Below the pieces are notes generated by a model. It was not told where the DNA came from. It saw only the letters and a list, made by a program, of their open reading frames with translations, and ran no database searches. A program made the translations under genes and the position numbers. This document shows positions 1 to 6,406 of a DNA stretch of 37,403 nucleotides, one piece after another. Numbering within the stretch: the stretch's first letter is position 1; the number at the start of each line of letters is the position of its first letter. The stretch comes from a virus, in IMG/VR virus record IMGVR_UViG_3300032286_001388, positions 1 through 37,403 of that record. The stretch is one strand, 5' to 3'.

Positions 1-95
1 GACTTTTCTACCACGATATCGTGGAAAAGTTCTTTGGCTTTCGCCTCTTCGTCGTTGATCACGTATTCGATCAACTGTTCAAATTTCGATGTCAT
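1..95 (-). CDS. Prohead core/scaffold-like protein, N-terminal fragment
   Basis: Only the first 31 codons are inside the window; the gene runs off the left edge. The start is ATG at 93-95, preceded by a good Shine-Dalgarno (GGAG at 101-104, six bases before the ATG). The visible part begins MTSKFEQLIEYVINDEEAKA and continues to a segment ending FHDIVVEKS, an acidic helical sequence. I associate this pattern with the small prohead core proteins (gp67/gp68 type) that sit between portal and prohead protease genes in T4-like phages. The position downstream of gp20 on the same strand fits. Assignment is by resemblance and context only; the fragment is too short for certainty. Confidence 0.5.
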   Translation of the reverse strand, partial: MTSKFEQLIEYVINDEEAKAKELFHDIVVEK

Positions 96-126
96 ATTAT
101 CTCCTTCGTAGGTTATGGCTCGTGAT

Positions 127-135
127 AATATTTAC
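127..135 (-). promoter_or_regulatory. Late-promoter-like box upstream of the prohead-core-like gene
   Basis: On the minus strand this reads GTAAATATT, matching the core of the T4 late promoter (TATAAATA) except at its first bases. It lies about 31 bases before the ATG, with the GGAG ribosome site in between, so a transcript starting just downstream would carry a short conventional leader. The rest of the 100-base gap (96-195) shows no gene. Confidence 0.5.
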
Positions 136-195
136 ATATTATCGCAAATATTGGTGTATTTGAGGCCAAAAACTGGAGGTTTTATTACGGAGATA

Positions 196-417
196 TTACA
201 AGGCAGGTGGTGCCGCTGGGGGTGCGTATTGTTTTTTGACTTGCTTGAGTTTTTCTTTGTATTCGTAGGTTCTTACATCGTTCATCTGACGCAGTTTGTT
301 GATCTGGCGCAGGGTCAGGCGGGTCTTGCGCAGATTGCCCAGCTGGGGTTGGCTGTTGTCTTGGCTAACGTCTTGATAGGCTTCAGGACTGCGCTGGTAG
401 ATTTCGTTGAGTATCAT
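196..417 (-). CDS. Small portal-adjacent protein of the head module, function unknown
   Basis: A 73-residue protein starting MILNEIYQRSPEAYQDV, with a basic central helix containing RKTRLTLRQINKLRQMND and a proline/alanine tail (PPAAPPAL). It follows gp20 on the same strand with 11 bases between the gp20 stop and its ATG, so it is probably translated from the same late transcript or from its own. I recall similar short proteins directly downstream of portal genes in marine T4-like phages but know no function for them. There is no Shine-Dalgarno; a late-promoter-like box overlaps the end of gp20 and ends three bases before the ATG. The basic, proline-tailed composition would suit a head or core binding peptide, but that is inference. 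Confidence 0.7.
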   Translation of the reverse strand: MILNEIYQRSPEAYQDVSQDNSQPQLGNLRKTRLTLRQINKLRQMNDVRTYEYKEKLKQVKKQYAPPAAPPAL

Positions 418-420
418 GCC

Positions 421-429
421 AGTATTTAT
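421..429 (-). promoter_or_regulatory. Late-promoter-like box abutting the 73-residue gene
   Basis: The minus strand reads ATAAATACT, an almost exact T4 late box (TATAAATA). The A of the downstream ATG (417) is about six bases after the final A of TAAATA, which is where T4-type late transcription normally begins. No ribosome site can fit between them, so a leaderless mRNA is predicted. The box overlaps the gp20 stop region. Confidence 0.6.
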
Positions 430-2234
430 TAAAGACCTGGTACACCAGCTGGTGCTGGTGACGTATTTACACCGCCGGCTGTGGGTTGACCTGGCATGGC
501 CTGTTCTGAGCCAGGCAGACCGGCTTCCCCGCCTAGTTGTCCCATTTCTTGTCCCATGGTTATATCGCTTTCAAGTCCAGCTGGGGTAACTCCAATGGCA
601 CGCAAATCTTGCCCTTGTGTGGTAGAAAGTTCTGGTTGATCTCGCTCTTCCAGCCACAAGTTTTGATTTTCCACGATCTCTTCTTCGGTCAAGCCCAGGA
701 ATCGTTGCATCATAAAACGCTTGCTCATGTAGGGCAACTGTTCTAACTGCATAAAGCTGCCAATACGACCGGTGTCTAACTCGCTTTGACGATAGCTGGC
801 AAAGTTTTGTGGTTGAGTAAGAGTGATATTGAATAAACCGGAATCAATGTTGAAACCCCGCCAGCGCAGGAACATCTTGAATTCGTCGTCTAGTTTCTGC
901 ATGACCAAGCGTTGTAGACGCATGCAGTACTGATTGAATCTGTATTCTTGTATGAGTGCTGTGCCTACTCGGCCATCGTTCATGGCACGATCCGAATCGT
1001 CTGGGCCAGTAGGCAAGTAGCTGGACGGCACACGCAGACCGCGGGCCATCTTGTTGTTGAAGTATTTTAAGTCGTCGATTTCGCCTAGATTGGCACCGCC
1101 GGGCAGGGGTTCTACACTGCTGCCGCGGCCGTTTTCACCGTTGAACGGAAAGAAAAAGTCTTCGTTGATGCTGAGTGGATTGTAACTGGCATCCATCATG
1201 TTGGCGCCACCACCGGACACTGTGGGGATTCTACGCTGATGCATTTCGTTCTTCACACGCTCAACAAACTGCATGGCCATGTGGCTGGGCATGTTGCCCA
1301 CGTCAATCTTGAATACCCTGCGTTCCGGAGCCCGTTGCACTCGATAGATCAACACAGCATCTTCCAACAGTTCTTTTTGTTTGTAAACTTTGAATATGTT
1401 TTCCAGGATACTCTGTCCAAATGGCCAGAAAAAATCCAGGCCTTCGTTGAGACTCAAATGTATGATGTGCTTGGCGTCCAGGCAGGATTCATTCATGGCC
1501 TGGGTGAATCGGCTGTTGCCCGTGCCGCCCGACCCGGCTGCATATCCACCTGCACCGCCGGCTCCTGTGCCAGCATTGCCTTGTCCCAGGCTGCCGGTGG
1601 GGCGACTCACGTAGTAATCCTGTGTGGTCTTGGGGGCCATGCTCATGTTTTGGAAATTAGGGTTGATATCACGTATCACATACTGCTCGGGACGTTTGCC
1701 TTCGCTTTCGTTGACGATCACACGGCTGACCTTGGTCATGTCTACCCAGTACAGCTCAAAGGTTTCTGGATCACGCACAAACACCTGATCGCCATACTTG
1801 ATGGTGTTGCGGAACAGCTTGAACATTCTTTGATCCAGCTTGTTGAGTTTGGTCCACTGTTGCAGTTGCTTTTTGATGATTTCCACTTCGTGATCTGTGG
1901 GCTTGTCCACAAACTGTATGTCAAACGGTGTTTCGTTGTCCTGATTCATCTGTGTTGAAAACTCAGCTATGATATCCAGGCAAGCATTGATTTCTGAATC
2001 CATGTCCATGTTTTCGTACTGATTGTAGCGTTCAACACGATTGGGATGTCCTGAGTAAACTTCTGGCAGGCGTGACGCATAGTTACGAAAGGCAAAATCG
2101 TTGCCGGTGGCATAGGCGTCGGCGCCCATGCCTTGTTGCCGTGGATATCCGGGCAAGCCAAACTGATTTTTACCGGATATGGGACTGAGCTGGCCGCTGA
2201 CATCGGCCACTTTGAAATATTTTTTCCAGGACAT
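429..2234 (-). CDS. gp20: Portal vertex protein, T4 gp20 family
   Basis: This 601-residue protein forms the dodecameric portal ring through which DNA enters and leaves the capsid and where the terminase and the neck dock. Recognisable gp20 segments are MDSEINACLDIIAEFSTQ near residue 78, the central NEGLDFFWPFGQSILENIFK stretch, and a C-terminal region with RGLRVPSSYLPTGPDDSDRA. Length is slightly above T4 gp20 (524 residues). A glycine/alanine/serine-rich low-complexity insert lies at roughly residues 211-240 and is probably a surface loop. It lies between the tape-measure-like gene upstream (18 bases) and the small head protein downstream. The ATG has no Shine-Dalgarno and is preceded immediately by a late-promoter-like box. 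The family assignment is secure. Confidence 0.96.
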   Translation of the reverse strand: MSWKKYFKVADVSGQLSPISGKNQFGLPGYPRQQGMGADAYATGNDFAFRNYASRLPEVYSGHPNRVERYNQYENMDMDSEINACLDIIAEFSTQMNQDNETPFDIQFVDKPTDHEVEIIKKQLQQWTKLNKLDQRMFKLFRNTIKYGDQVFVRDPETFELYWVDMTKVSRVIVNESEGKRPEQYVIRDINPNFQNMSMAPKTTQDYYVSRPTGSLGQGNAGTGAGGAGGYAAGSGGTGNSRFTQAMNESCLDAKHIIHLSLNEGLDFFWPFGQSILENIFKVYKQKELLEDAVLIYRVQRAPERRVFKIDVGNMPSHMAMQFVERVKNEMHQRRIPTVSGGGANMMDASYNPLSINEDFFFPFNGENGRGSSVEPLPGGANLGEIDDLKYFNNKMARGLRVPSSYLPTGPDDSDRAMNDGRVGTALIQEYRFNQYCMRLQRLVMQKLDDEFKMFLRWRGFNIDSGLFNITLTQPQNFASYRQSELDTGRIGSFMQLEQLPYMSKRFMMQRFLGLTEEEIVENQNLWLEERDQPELSTTQGQDLRAIGVTPAGLESDITMGQEMGQLGGEAGLPGSEQAMPGQPTAGGVNTSPAPAGVPGL

Positions 2235-2239
2235 AGTTT

Positions 2240-2248
2240 AGTATTTAG
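2240..2248 (-). promoter_or_regulatory. Late-promoter-like box abutting portal gp20
   Basis: The minus strand reads CTAAATACT and is followed by AAACT and then the gp20 ATG. The A of the ATG is about eight bases past the last A of TAAATA, so initiation would fall at or within a base or two of the start codon. No ribosome site is present. It occupies most of the 18-base gap between the tape-measure stop and gp20. Confidence 0.6.
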
Positions 2249-2252
2249 CGGA

Positions 2253-4490
2253 TTAGCTGGTACGTTGCAATATCTTGTGGCTGAGTCCCACTTGGTTTTG
2301 CATGACCCGCACCAGCTCGTCCAGTTTTATCAGTTGCTGGGTCATGATGCCGGTTTGATCTGCTAGAGAAGTATTGAATCCTGGCATGTTTACTGGAATC
2401 GTTTTGCCATCGGGCAAGGGCACCACAGCTTCGGTGCCGTGTAACATGGTTTGGTAACCGGTTTTTGGTCCTGTGGCTATGCCGCCATAGGCGTATCCTC
2501 CGTCCTCGGGCGGACCGCCCCGCGGCGAAAAATGCACCGGATCATTGGGCATGACCGTCTGGAACAATCCAGCACTGTTCAGGGCAGATATGGCCATCCT
2601 GTCGCCTTTGCCTTGCTCGATGTCTACGGCTCGACCCGACTCGTGCAAGCTGGACCCGGGTGGCGCCACTGGCATGCCTGTCTTGCCACGCTTTATATAC
2701 TCGTCGTAGAGTTCCTGTTGTTTTTCTCGACTGCGCCGTGCGCTGTTGAGTGTGAGTTTTTTGCCAGTTTGTTCAAAGTACTGACTGGCTGCACCCATCA
2801 GGGCTCGTTGTATGTCTGGTTGCAAATCGTCAAAGGCCTGCCTGTTGCCGCTGGCTGTGGTAAATTGGATAAGGTCTTCGGGTTTTTTTCCGGTTCCGCC
2901 GGCTTTTTCGTAGCCCAGAAAGCCTAGGCCTCCACCGACCACAGCACCAACCACAGTGCCCAGCCCCGGTACCACGCTACCAGCCGCGGCACCAGCGGCA
3001 GCACCAGCTGCTGTTGCTTTGAGACTGCCACCTAGTGTGCCTGTGCCGCTTTTACCATAGCCCCGTTGGTCCATGCCTTTGCCGGGTCGCGACTTGCCGC
3101 CAAAAAAGCTGGTGATACCTTCTATCATGTCGGCCAGTCCGCTGAGAGCATTGGTCACAGGAACAATACCTAGTTGGATCATGTCCTGCAAAAAATCTCT
3201 AGTGTTTCGTTGTGCCTGTGCCAGGTCTACCATGTTGCCAGTGGTTTTGTCAGTGACCTCTGCTTGTTTGTCTGCCTGTTCCATTGCTGCCCGGACGTTT
3301 TTTTGGCCGCCTATCTTTATTATTTCTGCCTGATCCGCAAATGCATCGCCGGCGCGGCCGGCCATGCCCAGTGTTGCAGTGAGCTTGCTGGTCATTTGGG
3401 CATTGTCGGTAACGGCTTGTGCTATCTCGGCAGGATCTGCGCCTTCGCGTATCAATCGAGCTGCATCAGGAAAACTTCTATAAAACTTCTGTGCATCCTT
3501 GCTGTTCAAGAATCCAGTGGTAAAATCTCTAAATCCCTTGGCAACGCCTGGGCCTGCATTCTTGCGCAGATAGATATTCATGTTTTCACGAGCATCGGCT
3601 TCTTTGGCCAAGGCGTCGTTGCCTTCTTCTACTGCCCTGCGCCGTAGCTGGGCCTGAGATGCTGCAAATCTTTCTTCGCTGAGAGCTTCTTCTCGTATGC
3701 GTTGCTGTTCATCGGCACTGGCCCCGGTCAGCTTGGTCAGTCTATCTTGTTGTAGAATGTAGTCCTCAGCACCAACACGTAATTGATCGCTGGTCTTGAG
3801 TTGTTGCTGACCGGTAATGGTTATGATACGTAGATAGTTGGCAATGCCTTTGTTTTGCTGGTCGATGCTGATGCCCATCTTTTCAAACTTGGTACCGATA
3901 TCGCTGGTCCTGATCTGTTGAGAAAAATTGGCAAACTGTTGTGTGCCCTCAAACACTGTACCGCCCAGCAGGGCCAAGTTGTTGCTATTTTCTTGTAGGA
4001 TACCGGCCAAGTTGCCCAGTTCGGCTATGCCATATCCAAACTTCTGCATGGTGCCATAAAGTTCAGTCATGCCACCAGCAGCAGTGGCTCCGCTTCGGCT
4101 GATTTCGTTGTAGCTCTTGAACAGGCTGTCGGCCTGCTTGGCCACCGCACCCACATACATAGTGGCGCCCTTGACCAACAAGGCTCCGGCCTTGCCCCAT
4201 GGTCCTCCGGAGCTAAACCAAGTGCTTAGATAATCTCCGCCCTTGCTCAGGGCATCGGTATATTGGCCAGCGCCCTTGGCACCGTCTAGCATGCTTGAGG
4301 TCAGCTCGCCTAGGCTGCGTTTGAAACTGAGACTGCTGGCCCGGAGTTCGCTGGTCCAGTGCTTGATGCCCTTGGATGCATCGGCCATCTGTTCGGCCAG
4401 TTCGCGACTTATGGGTGTGCCAGATTTAACAGCGTTGTTGTACGCTTCAAAGATCTCAGCAATTTCTTGCGGGGTATACACATCGGCCAT
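2253..4490 (-). CDS. Tape-measure-like tail protein with C-terminal M15-type zinc peptidase domain
   Basis: A 745-residue, largely helical protein rich in Ala, Gln and Gly. Residues from about 50 to 450 resemble the extended core of tail tape-measure proteins. An Ala/Gly-rich segment (AAAGAAAGAAAGSVVPGLGT) near residue 500 looks membrane-active. A peptidase M15-like domain follows: H616 and D623 in SSLHESGRAVDI, and H653 in NDPVHF, giving the H-x6-D...D-x2-H zinc/catalytic signature of D,D- or L,D-endopeptidases that cut peptidoglycan. The tail end, YGGIATGPKTGYQTMLHGTE plus AVVPLP, is typical of tape-measure C termini. I infer a tail-length ruler that is released on infection and helps the tube cross the cell wall. 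The T4 functional counterpart would be gp29, although sequence homology to gp29 is not evident. The ATG has no Shine-Dalgarno but a late box immediately before it. Confidence 0.82.
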   Translation of the reverse strand: MADVYTPQEIAEIFEAYNNAVKSGTPISRELAEQMADASKGIKHWTSELRASSLSFKRSLGELTSSMLDGAKGAGQYTDALSKGGDYLSTWFSSGGPWGKAGALLVKGATMYVGAVAKQADSLFKSYNEISRSGATAAGGMTELYGTMQKFGYGIAELGNLAGILQENSNNLALLGGTVFEGTQQFANFSQQIRTSDIGTKFEKMGISIDQQNKGIANYLRIITITGQQQLKTSDQLRVGAEDYILQQDRLTKLTGASADEQQRIREEALSEERFAASQAQLRRRAVEEGNDALAKEADARENMNIYLRKNAGPGVAKGFRDFTTGFLNSKDAQKFYRSFPDAARLIREGADPAEIAQAVTDNAQMTSKLTATLGMAGRAGDAFADQAEIIKIGGQKNVRAAMEQADKQAEVTDKTTGNMVDLAQAQRNTRDFLQDMIQLGIVPVTNALSGLADMIEGITSFFGGKSRPGKGMDQRGYGKSGTGTLGGSLKATAAGAAAGAAAGSVVPGLGTVVGAVVGGGLGFLGYEKAGGTGKKPEDLIQFTTASGNRQAFDDLQPDIQRALMGAASQYFEQTGKKLTLNSARRSREKQQELYDEYIKRGKTGMPVAPPGSSLHESGRAVDIEQGKGDRMAISALNSAGLFQTVMPNDPVHFSPRGGPPEDGGYAYGGIATGPKTGYQTMLHGTEAVVPLPDGKTIPVNMPGFNTSLADQTGIMTQQLIKLDELVRVMQNQVGLSHKILQRTS

Positions 4491-4494
4491 AATT

Positions 4495-4503
4495 ATATTT
4501 ATC
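4495..4503 (-). promoter_or_regulatory. Late-promoter-like box in the 26-base divergent gap
   Basis: The minus strand reads GATAAATAT followed by AATT and the tape-measure ATG at 4490. The A of the ATG is six bases after TAAATA, again predicting leaderless transcription. On the plus strand the same gap provides an AGGA ribosome site for the gp26-like gene (start 4517), so 26 bases serve two divergent genes. Confidence 0.58.
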
Positions 4504-4516
4504 GAGGAAAAAAATC

Positions 4517-5353
4517 ATGTCAAACAACCCATTACAGCAGTATTTTAGGCAACCTGCCATCTATATCAAACTACCCAGCCAGGGACGGTTTTATCCACCC
4601 AACAGCCTAGAACCCACGGTCAACGGAGAATATCCGGTGTTTCCCATGACAGCCATAGATGAAATAACCTATCGCACACCCGATGCCCTGTTCAATGGAG
4701 CAGCCGTGGTCAGTGTGATACAGAGTTGCATGCCCAATATAAAAAACGCCTGGGATATACCCAGCACAGATATCGACACTATCTTGGTGGCCATACGCAT
4801 AGCCAGCTATGGTCACAACATGGAGTTTTCGTCCGCTTGCCCGGCCTGCAACGAGATGGTTGATCGCGATCTTGACCTGCGTTCGGTACTGGATCGCATA
4901 GGCGCACCCAACTATGACACTCCTGTCCAGTCCGGAGACATGGAAATCTACTTCAAACCCCTGACCTACAAGAATCTCAATGACAACAATCAGTTGCAGT
5001 TTGAAGAACAAAAGATACTACAGATGTTGCCCGACACCGGAATAGAAAACACAGAAAAAATACGCTTGCTCAATGAAGCACTCAAAAAGCTGACCAATGT
5101 GACCATACAGGCCCTGAGCCAGGGCATCGGCGCTATCAAAACGCCACAATCCTTGGTGACCGAGCAAGAATACATCTATGAGTTCCTACAAAACTGTGAA
5201 CGTACCTTGTTTAATCGTATAAGGGACTTTGTGATTGATGTCAAAGGTCAAGCCGAAATGCAACCAGTGAGCCTGATCTGCGATAAATGTCAGCACCAAT
5301 ACGAACAGTCGCTGACCTTGGACATGTCCAGTTTTTTCGTAGCCGCCTCCTAG
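4517..5353 (+). CDS. gp26: Baseplate hub assembly protein, T4 gp26/gp51 family
   Basis: A 278-residue protein matching the T4 baseplate protein family that contains gp26. It begins MSNNPLQQYFRQPAIYIKLP and continues with SQGRFYPPNS, a hallmark N terminus. Two CxxC pairs, C108/C111 (ACPAC) and C255/C258 (CDKC), probably form one split zinc ribbon. The protein is needed to assemble the central hub of the baseplate rather than being a known enzyme. It starts with ATG after AGGAAAAAAATC, a reasonable ribosome site. The gp51-like gene follows directly, reproducing the T4 order 26-51. This two-gene block is on the plus strand while its neighbours on both sides are on the minus strand. It is somewhat longer than T4 gp26 (208 residues). 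Family assignment is strong; which of gp26/gp51 it matches best would need an alignment. Confidence 0.85.
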   Translation: MSNNPLQQYFRQPAIYIKLPSQGRFYPPNSLEPTVNGEYPVFPMTAIDEITYRTPDALFNGAAVVSVIQSCMPNIKNAWDIPSTDIDTILVAIRIASYGHNMEFSSACPACNEMVDRDLDLRSVLDRIGAPNYDTPVQSGDMEIYFKPLTYKNLNDNNQLQFEEQKILQMLPDTGIENTEKIRLLNEALKKLTNVTIQALSQGIGAIKTPQSLVTEQEYIYEFLQNCERTLFNRIRDFVIDVKGQAEMQPVSLICDKCQHQYEQSLTLDMSSFFVAAS

Positions 5354-5355
5354 TC

Positions 5356-5568
5356 TTGGACTCAGACCAGATAGTCAAACTGGTCGAGAACATGGAAAAA
5401 GAATCAAACGATATCAGACAGGAGGCGTTAAAAATGTCCTGGTACATGCGCGGAGGACTTGCCTACGATCAGGCTCTGCAACTCAGTACTGCTGAACGCA
5501 AACTAATCAGCAGCATGATCAAAGAAAATTTAGAAACTACCAAAAAGACTGGATTGCCATTCTTCTAG
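5356..5568 (+). CDS. gp51: Small baseplate hub protein, gp51-like position
   Basis: A short helical protein containing MEKESNDIRQEALKMSWYMR and ending KKTGLPFF, a conserved-looking pair of segments in the small gene after gp26 in marine T4-like phages. The frame is also open from an ATG at 5287, but that would overlap gp26 by 67 bases. I prefer TTG at 5356, two bases after the gp26 stop, giving about 70 residues (DSDQIVKLVENMEKES...). ATG at 5392 is a further alternative that keeps the conserved block. No convincing ribosome site is visible, so translation is probably coupled to gp26. It is far shorter than T4 gp51 (249 residues), so equivalence is by order and general character. Its 3' end overlaps a possible small minus-strand ORF. 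Confidence 0.72.
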   Translation: MDSDQIVKLVENMEKESNDIRQEALKMSWYMRGGLAYDQALQLSTAERKLISSMIKENLETTKKTGLPFF

Positions 5569-5613
5569 CAGTTCAAGATCTCTTAGGAGATCTATTGATT
5601 CGCTGTCGCTCAT
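5530..5613 (-). CDS. Possible 27-codon ORF with a clamp-binding-like C terminus
   Basis: On the minus strand an ATG at 5611-5613 opens a 27-codon frame, MSDSESIDLLRDLELLEEWQ followed by SSLFGSF. The composition is acidic and helical, ending in a hydrophobic S-L-F-x-x-F tail. That tail resembles the sliding-clamp-binding peptides at the C termini of T4-family DNA polymerase, gp33 and gp55. The frame is open without an ATG for about 32 further codons upstream. Against it: the last 13 codons lie antisense and codon-aligned to the gp51-like gene, there is no ribosome site, and the segment overlaps two hairpins of the proposed RNA. I list it as a weak candidate. Confidence 0.25.
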   Translation of the reverse strand: MSDSESIDLLRDLELLEEWQSSLFGSF

Positions 5614-5953
5614 CAATGTTTTGCTTTTCCGTATTATCCAGATTAAGTGGTCACAATTCACCCGTTGCCGGGTGAAAAGTTCTGCATTATCCGAGTCGGA
5701 GCAGTCACTTCATTCCAATGAGATTGTAGTTTCCTACACGGAGGCGGTTGACCGGTACCCCCTACTCAAGCTTCACATATCAACGGAACCCTAGTGACCC
5801 GAGAAGAACCAAGTCCTATGAGCATGAGTTGTGTCTTTTTCACAGAGCTCAAACCATTTGTTGCCTTAAGTTAGCAATTGCCTTGCACACGCAAGCTAAT
5901 CCAGACCGGGTATCTCACCGTTCTTCCTTGCGAGTCGAGCTGCCTCGACCAAA
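5569..5953 (-). ncRNA. Candidate structured RNA, hairpin-rich 385-base gene-free region
   Basis: No convincing long gene covers this stretch, which directly follows the GIY-YIG stop codon. The minus strand forms a series of hairpins, given as plus coordinates: 5934-5949 (GTCGAG stem, GCAG loop), 5882-5895 (CTTGC stem, GTGT loop), 5725-5738 (TGTAG stem, GAAA loop), 5682-5704 (CTGC/GCAG closing TCC/GGA), 5657-5676 (eight-base-pair stem, GCAA loop), 5594-5617 (ATTGAT/ATCAAT) and 5576-5593 (AGATCTC stem). Two have GNRA tetraloops only when read on the minus strand, which points to a minus-strand transcript. It could be a stand-alone RNA, a 3' UTR element of the radical SAM/GIY-YIG operon, or the remains of a group I intron mobilised by the adjacent nuclease. 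I could not recognise a known RNA family. Confidence 0.45.
5576..5593. other. Perfect inverted repeat at a convergent gene junction
   Basis: AGATCTC-TTAG-GAGATCT is a seven-base-pair stem with a four-base loop, eight bases after the gp51-like stop codon. Its position between converging transcription units suggests a bidirectional transcript end, but neither side has a T run, so it is not a canonical intrinsic terminator. Confidence 0.45.
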
Positions 5954-6385
5954 CTAGGTGCTTAATTTGCGGATATGGCTACCATGCACACGCACTTGAA
6001 TGTGTCCATTGTACCAGTCATCCGACTCTAATACACGTCTTGAGAATTGTTCGCGAGCTTCTATGTAACTACATTCAGCCTTGGACCTACAGTAGTATAA
6101 GATTTCGCGAGTGAAGTTGCCTGCGCCTAAGCGTTCTACGTCTTTGTTGAGTTGTTCGTTGCTGCCGTAGTATGTCTGCCAATCTGATTCGATTTTGCCA
6201 CGTATCTTCTTGCGTTTCTTTTTGCCGTTCTTGAGTTTCACTGTCTTGTATGTGGTTCTACTAAATTTTGCTAATTTTTTTCCAATATACTTCCTGCCGG
6301 TTAAGTTATTTGTGATCAAATAAACAAAACCCACGCAGTCTTCGGGTAACACTTCAATAGTTTTGCTTTCGAATAGCCATGACAT
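5954..6385 (-). CDS. GIY-YIG-type endonuclease, free-standing
   Basis: A 143-residue protein whose first half carries a GIY-YIG-like fold: VYL at 21-23 and YIG at 33-35 within GFVYLITNNLTGRKYIGKKL, then a lysine-rich insertion (KLKNGKKKRKKIRGK), SDWQTYYGSN, and EAREQF, which includes a candidate catalytic Glu. It would cut one or both DNA strands as a homing or restriction-like nuclease. Near-identical architecture is common as a free-standing ORF in marine T4-like phages. It is the last gene of the minus-strand operon, 21 bases after radical SAM 1, with a weak ribosome site. The proposed structured RNA follows its stop. It may be a homing enzyme (Seg-like) or part of an intron; a role in recombination or phage exclusion is possible but unproven. 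Confidence 0.8.
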   Translation of the reverse strand: MSWLFESKTIEVLPEDCVGFVYLITNNLTGRKYIGKKLAKFSRTTYKTVKLKNGKKKRKKIRGKIESDWQTYYGSNEQLNKDVERLGAGNFTREILYYCRSKAECSYIEAREQFSRRVLESDDWYNGHIQVRVHGSHIRKLST

Positions 6386-6406
6386 GAGCTTGTAATTATC
6401 ATGTGA

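Noticed and set aside
1239-1958. 239-codon open frame on the plus strand
   Set aside because: It lies entirely antisense within gp20, has no ribosome site and no recognisable domain; the portal reading is certain.
5576-5593. Classical intrinsic terminator
   Set aside because: A perfect stem exists but no run of T follows on either strand, so it is kept only as an inverted repeat.
5569-5953. tRNA genes in the gene-free region
   Set aside because: I looked on both strands for a T-arm (GGTTCRA) and a cloverleaf and found none; the hairpins are not spaced like tRNA arms.
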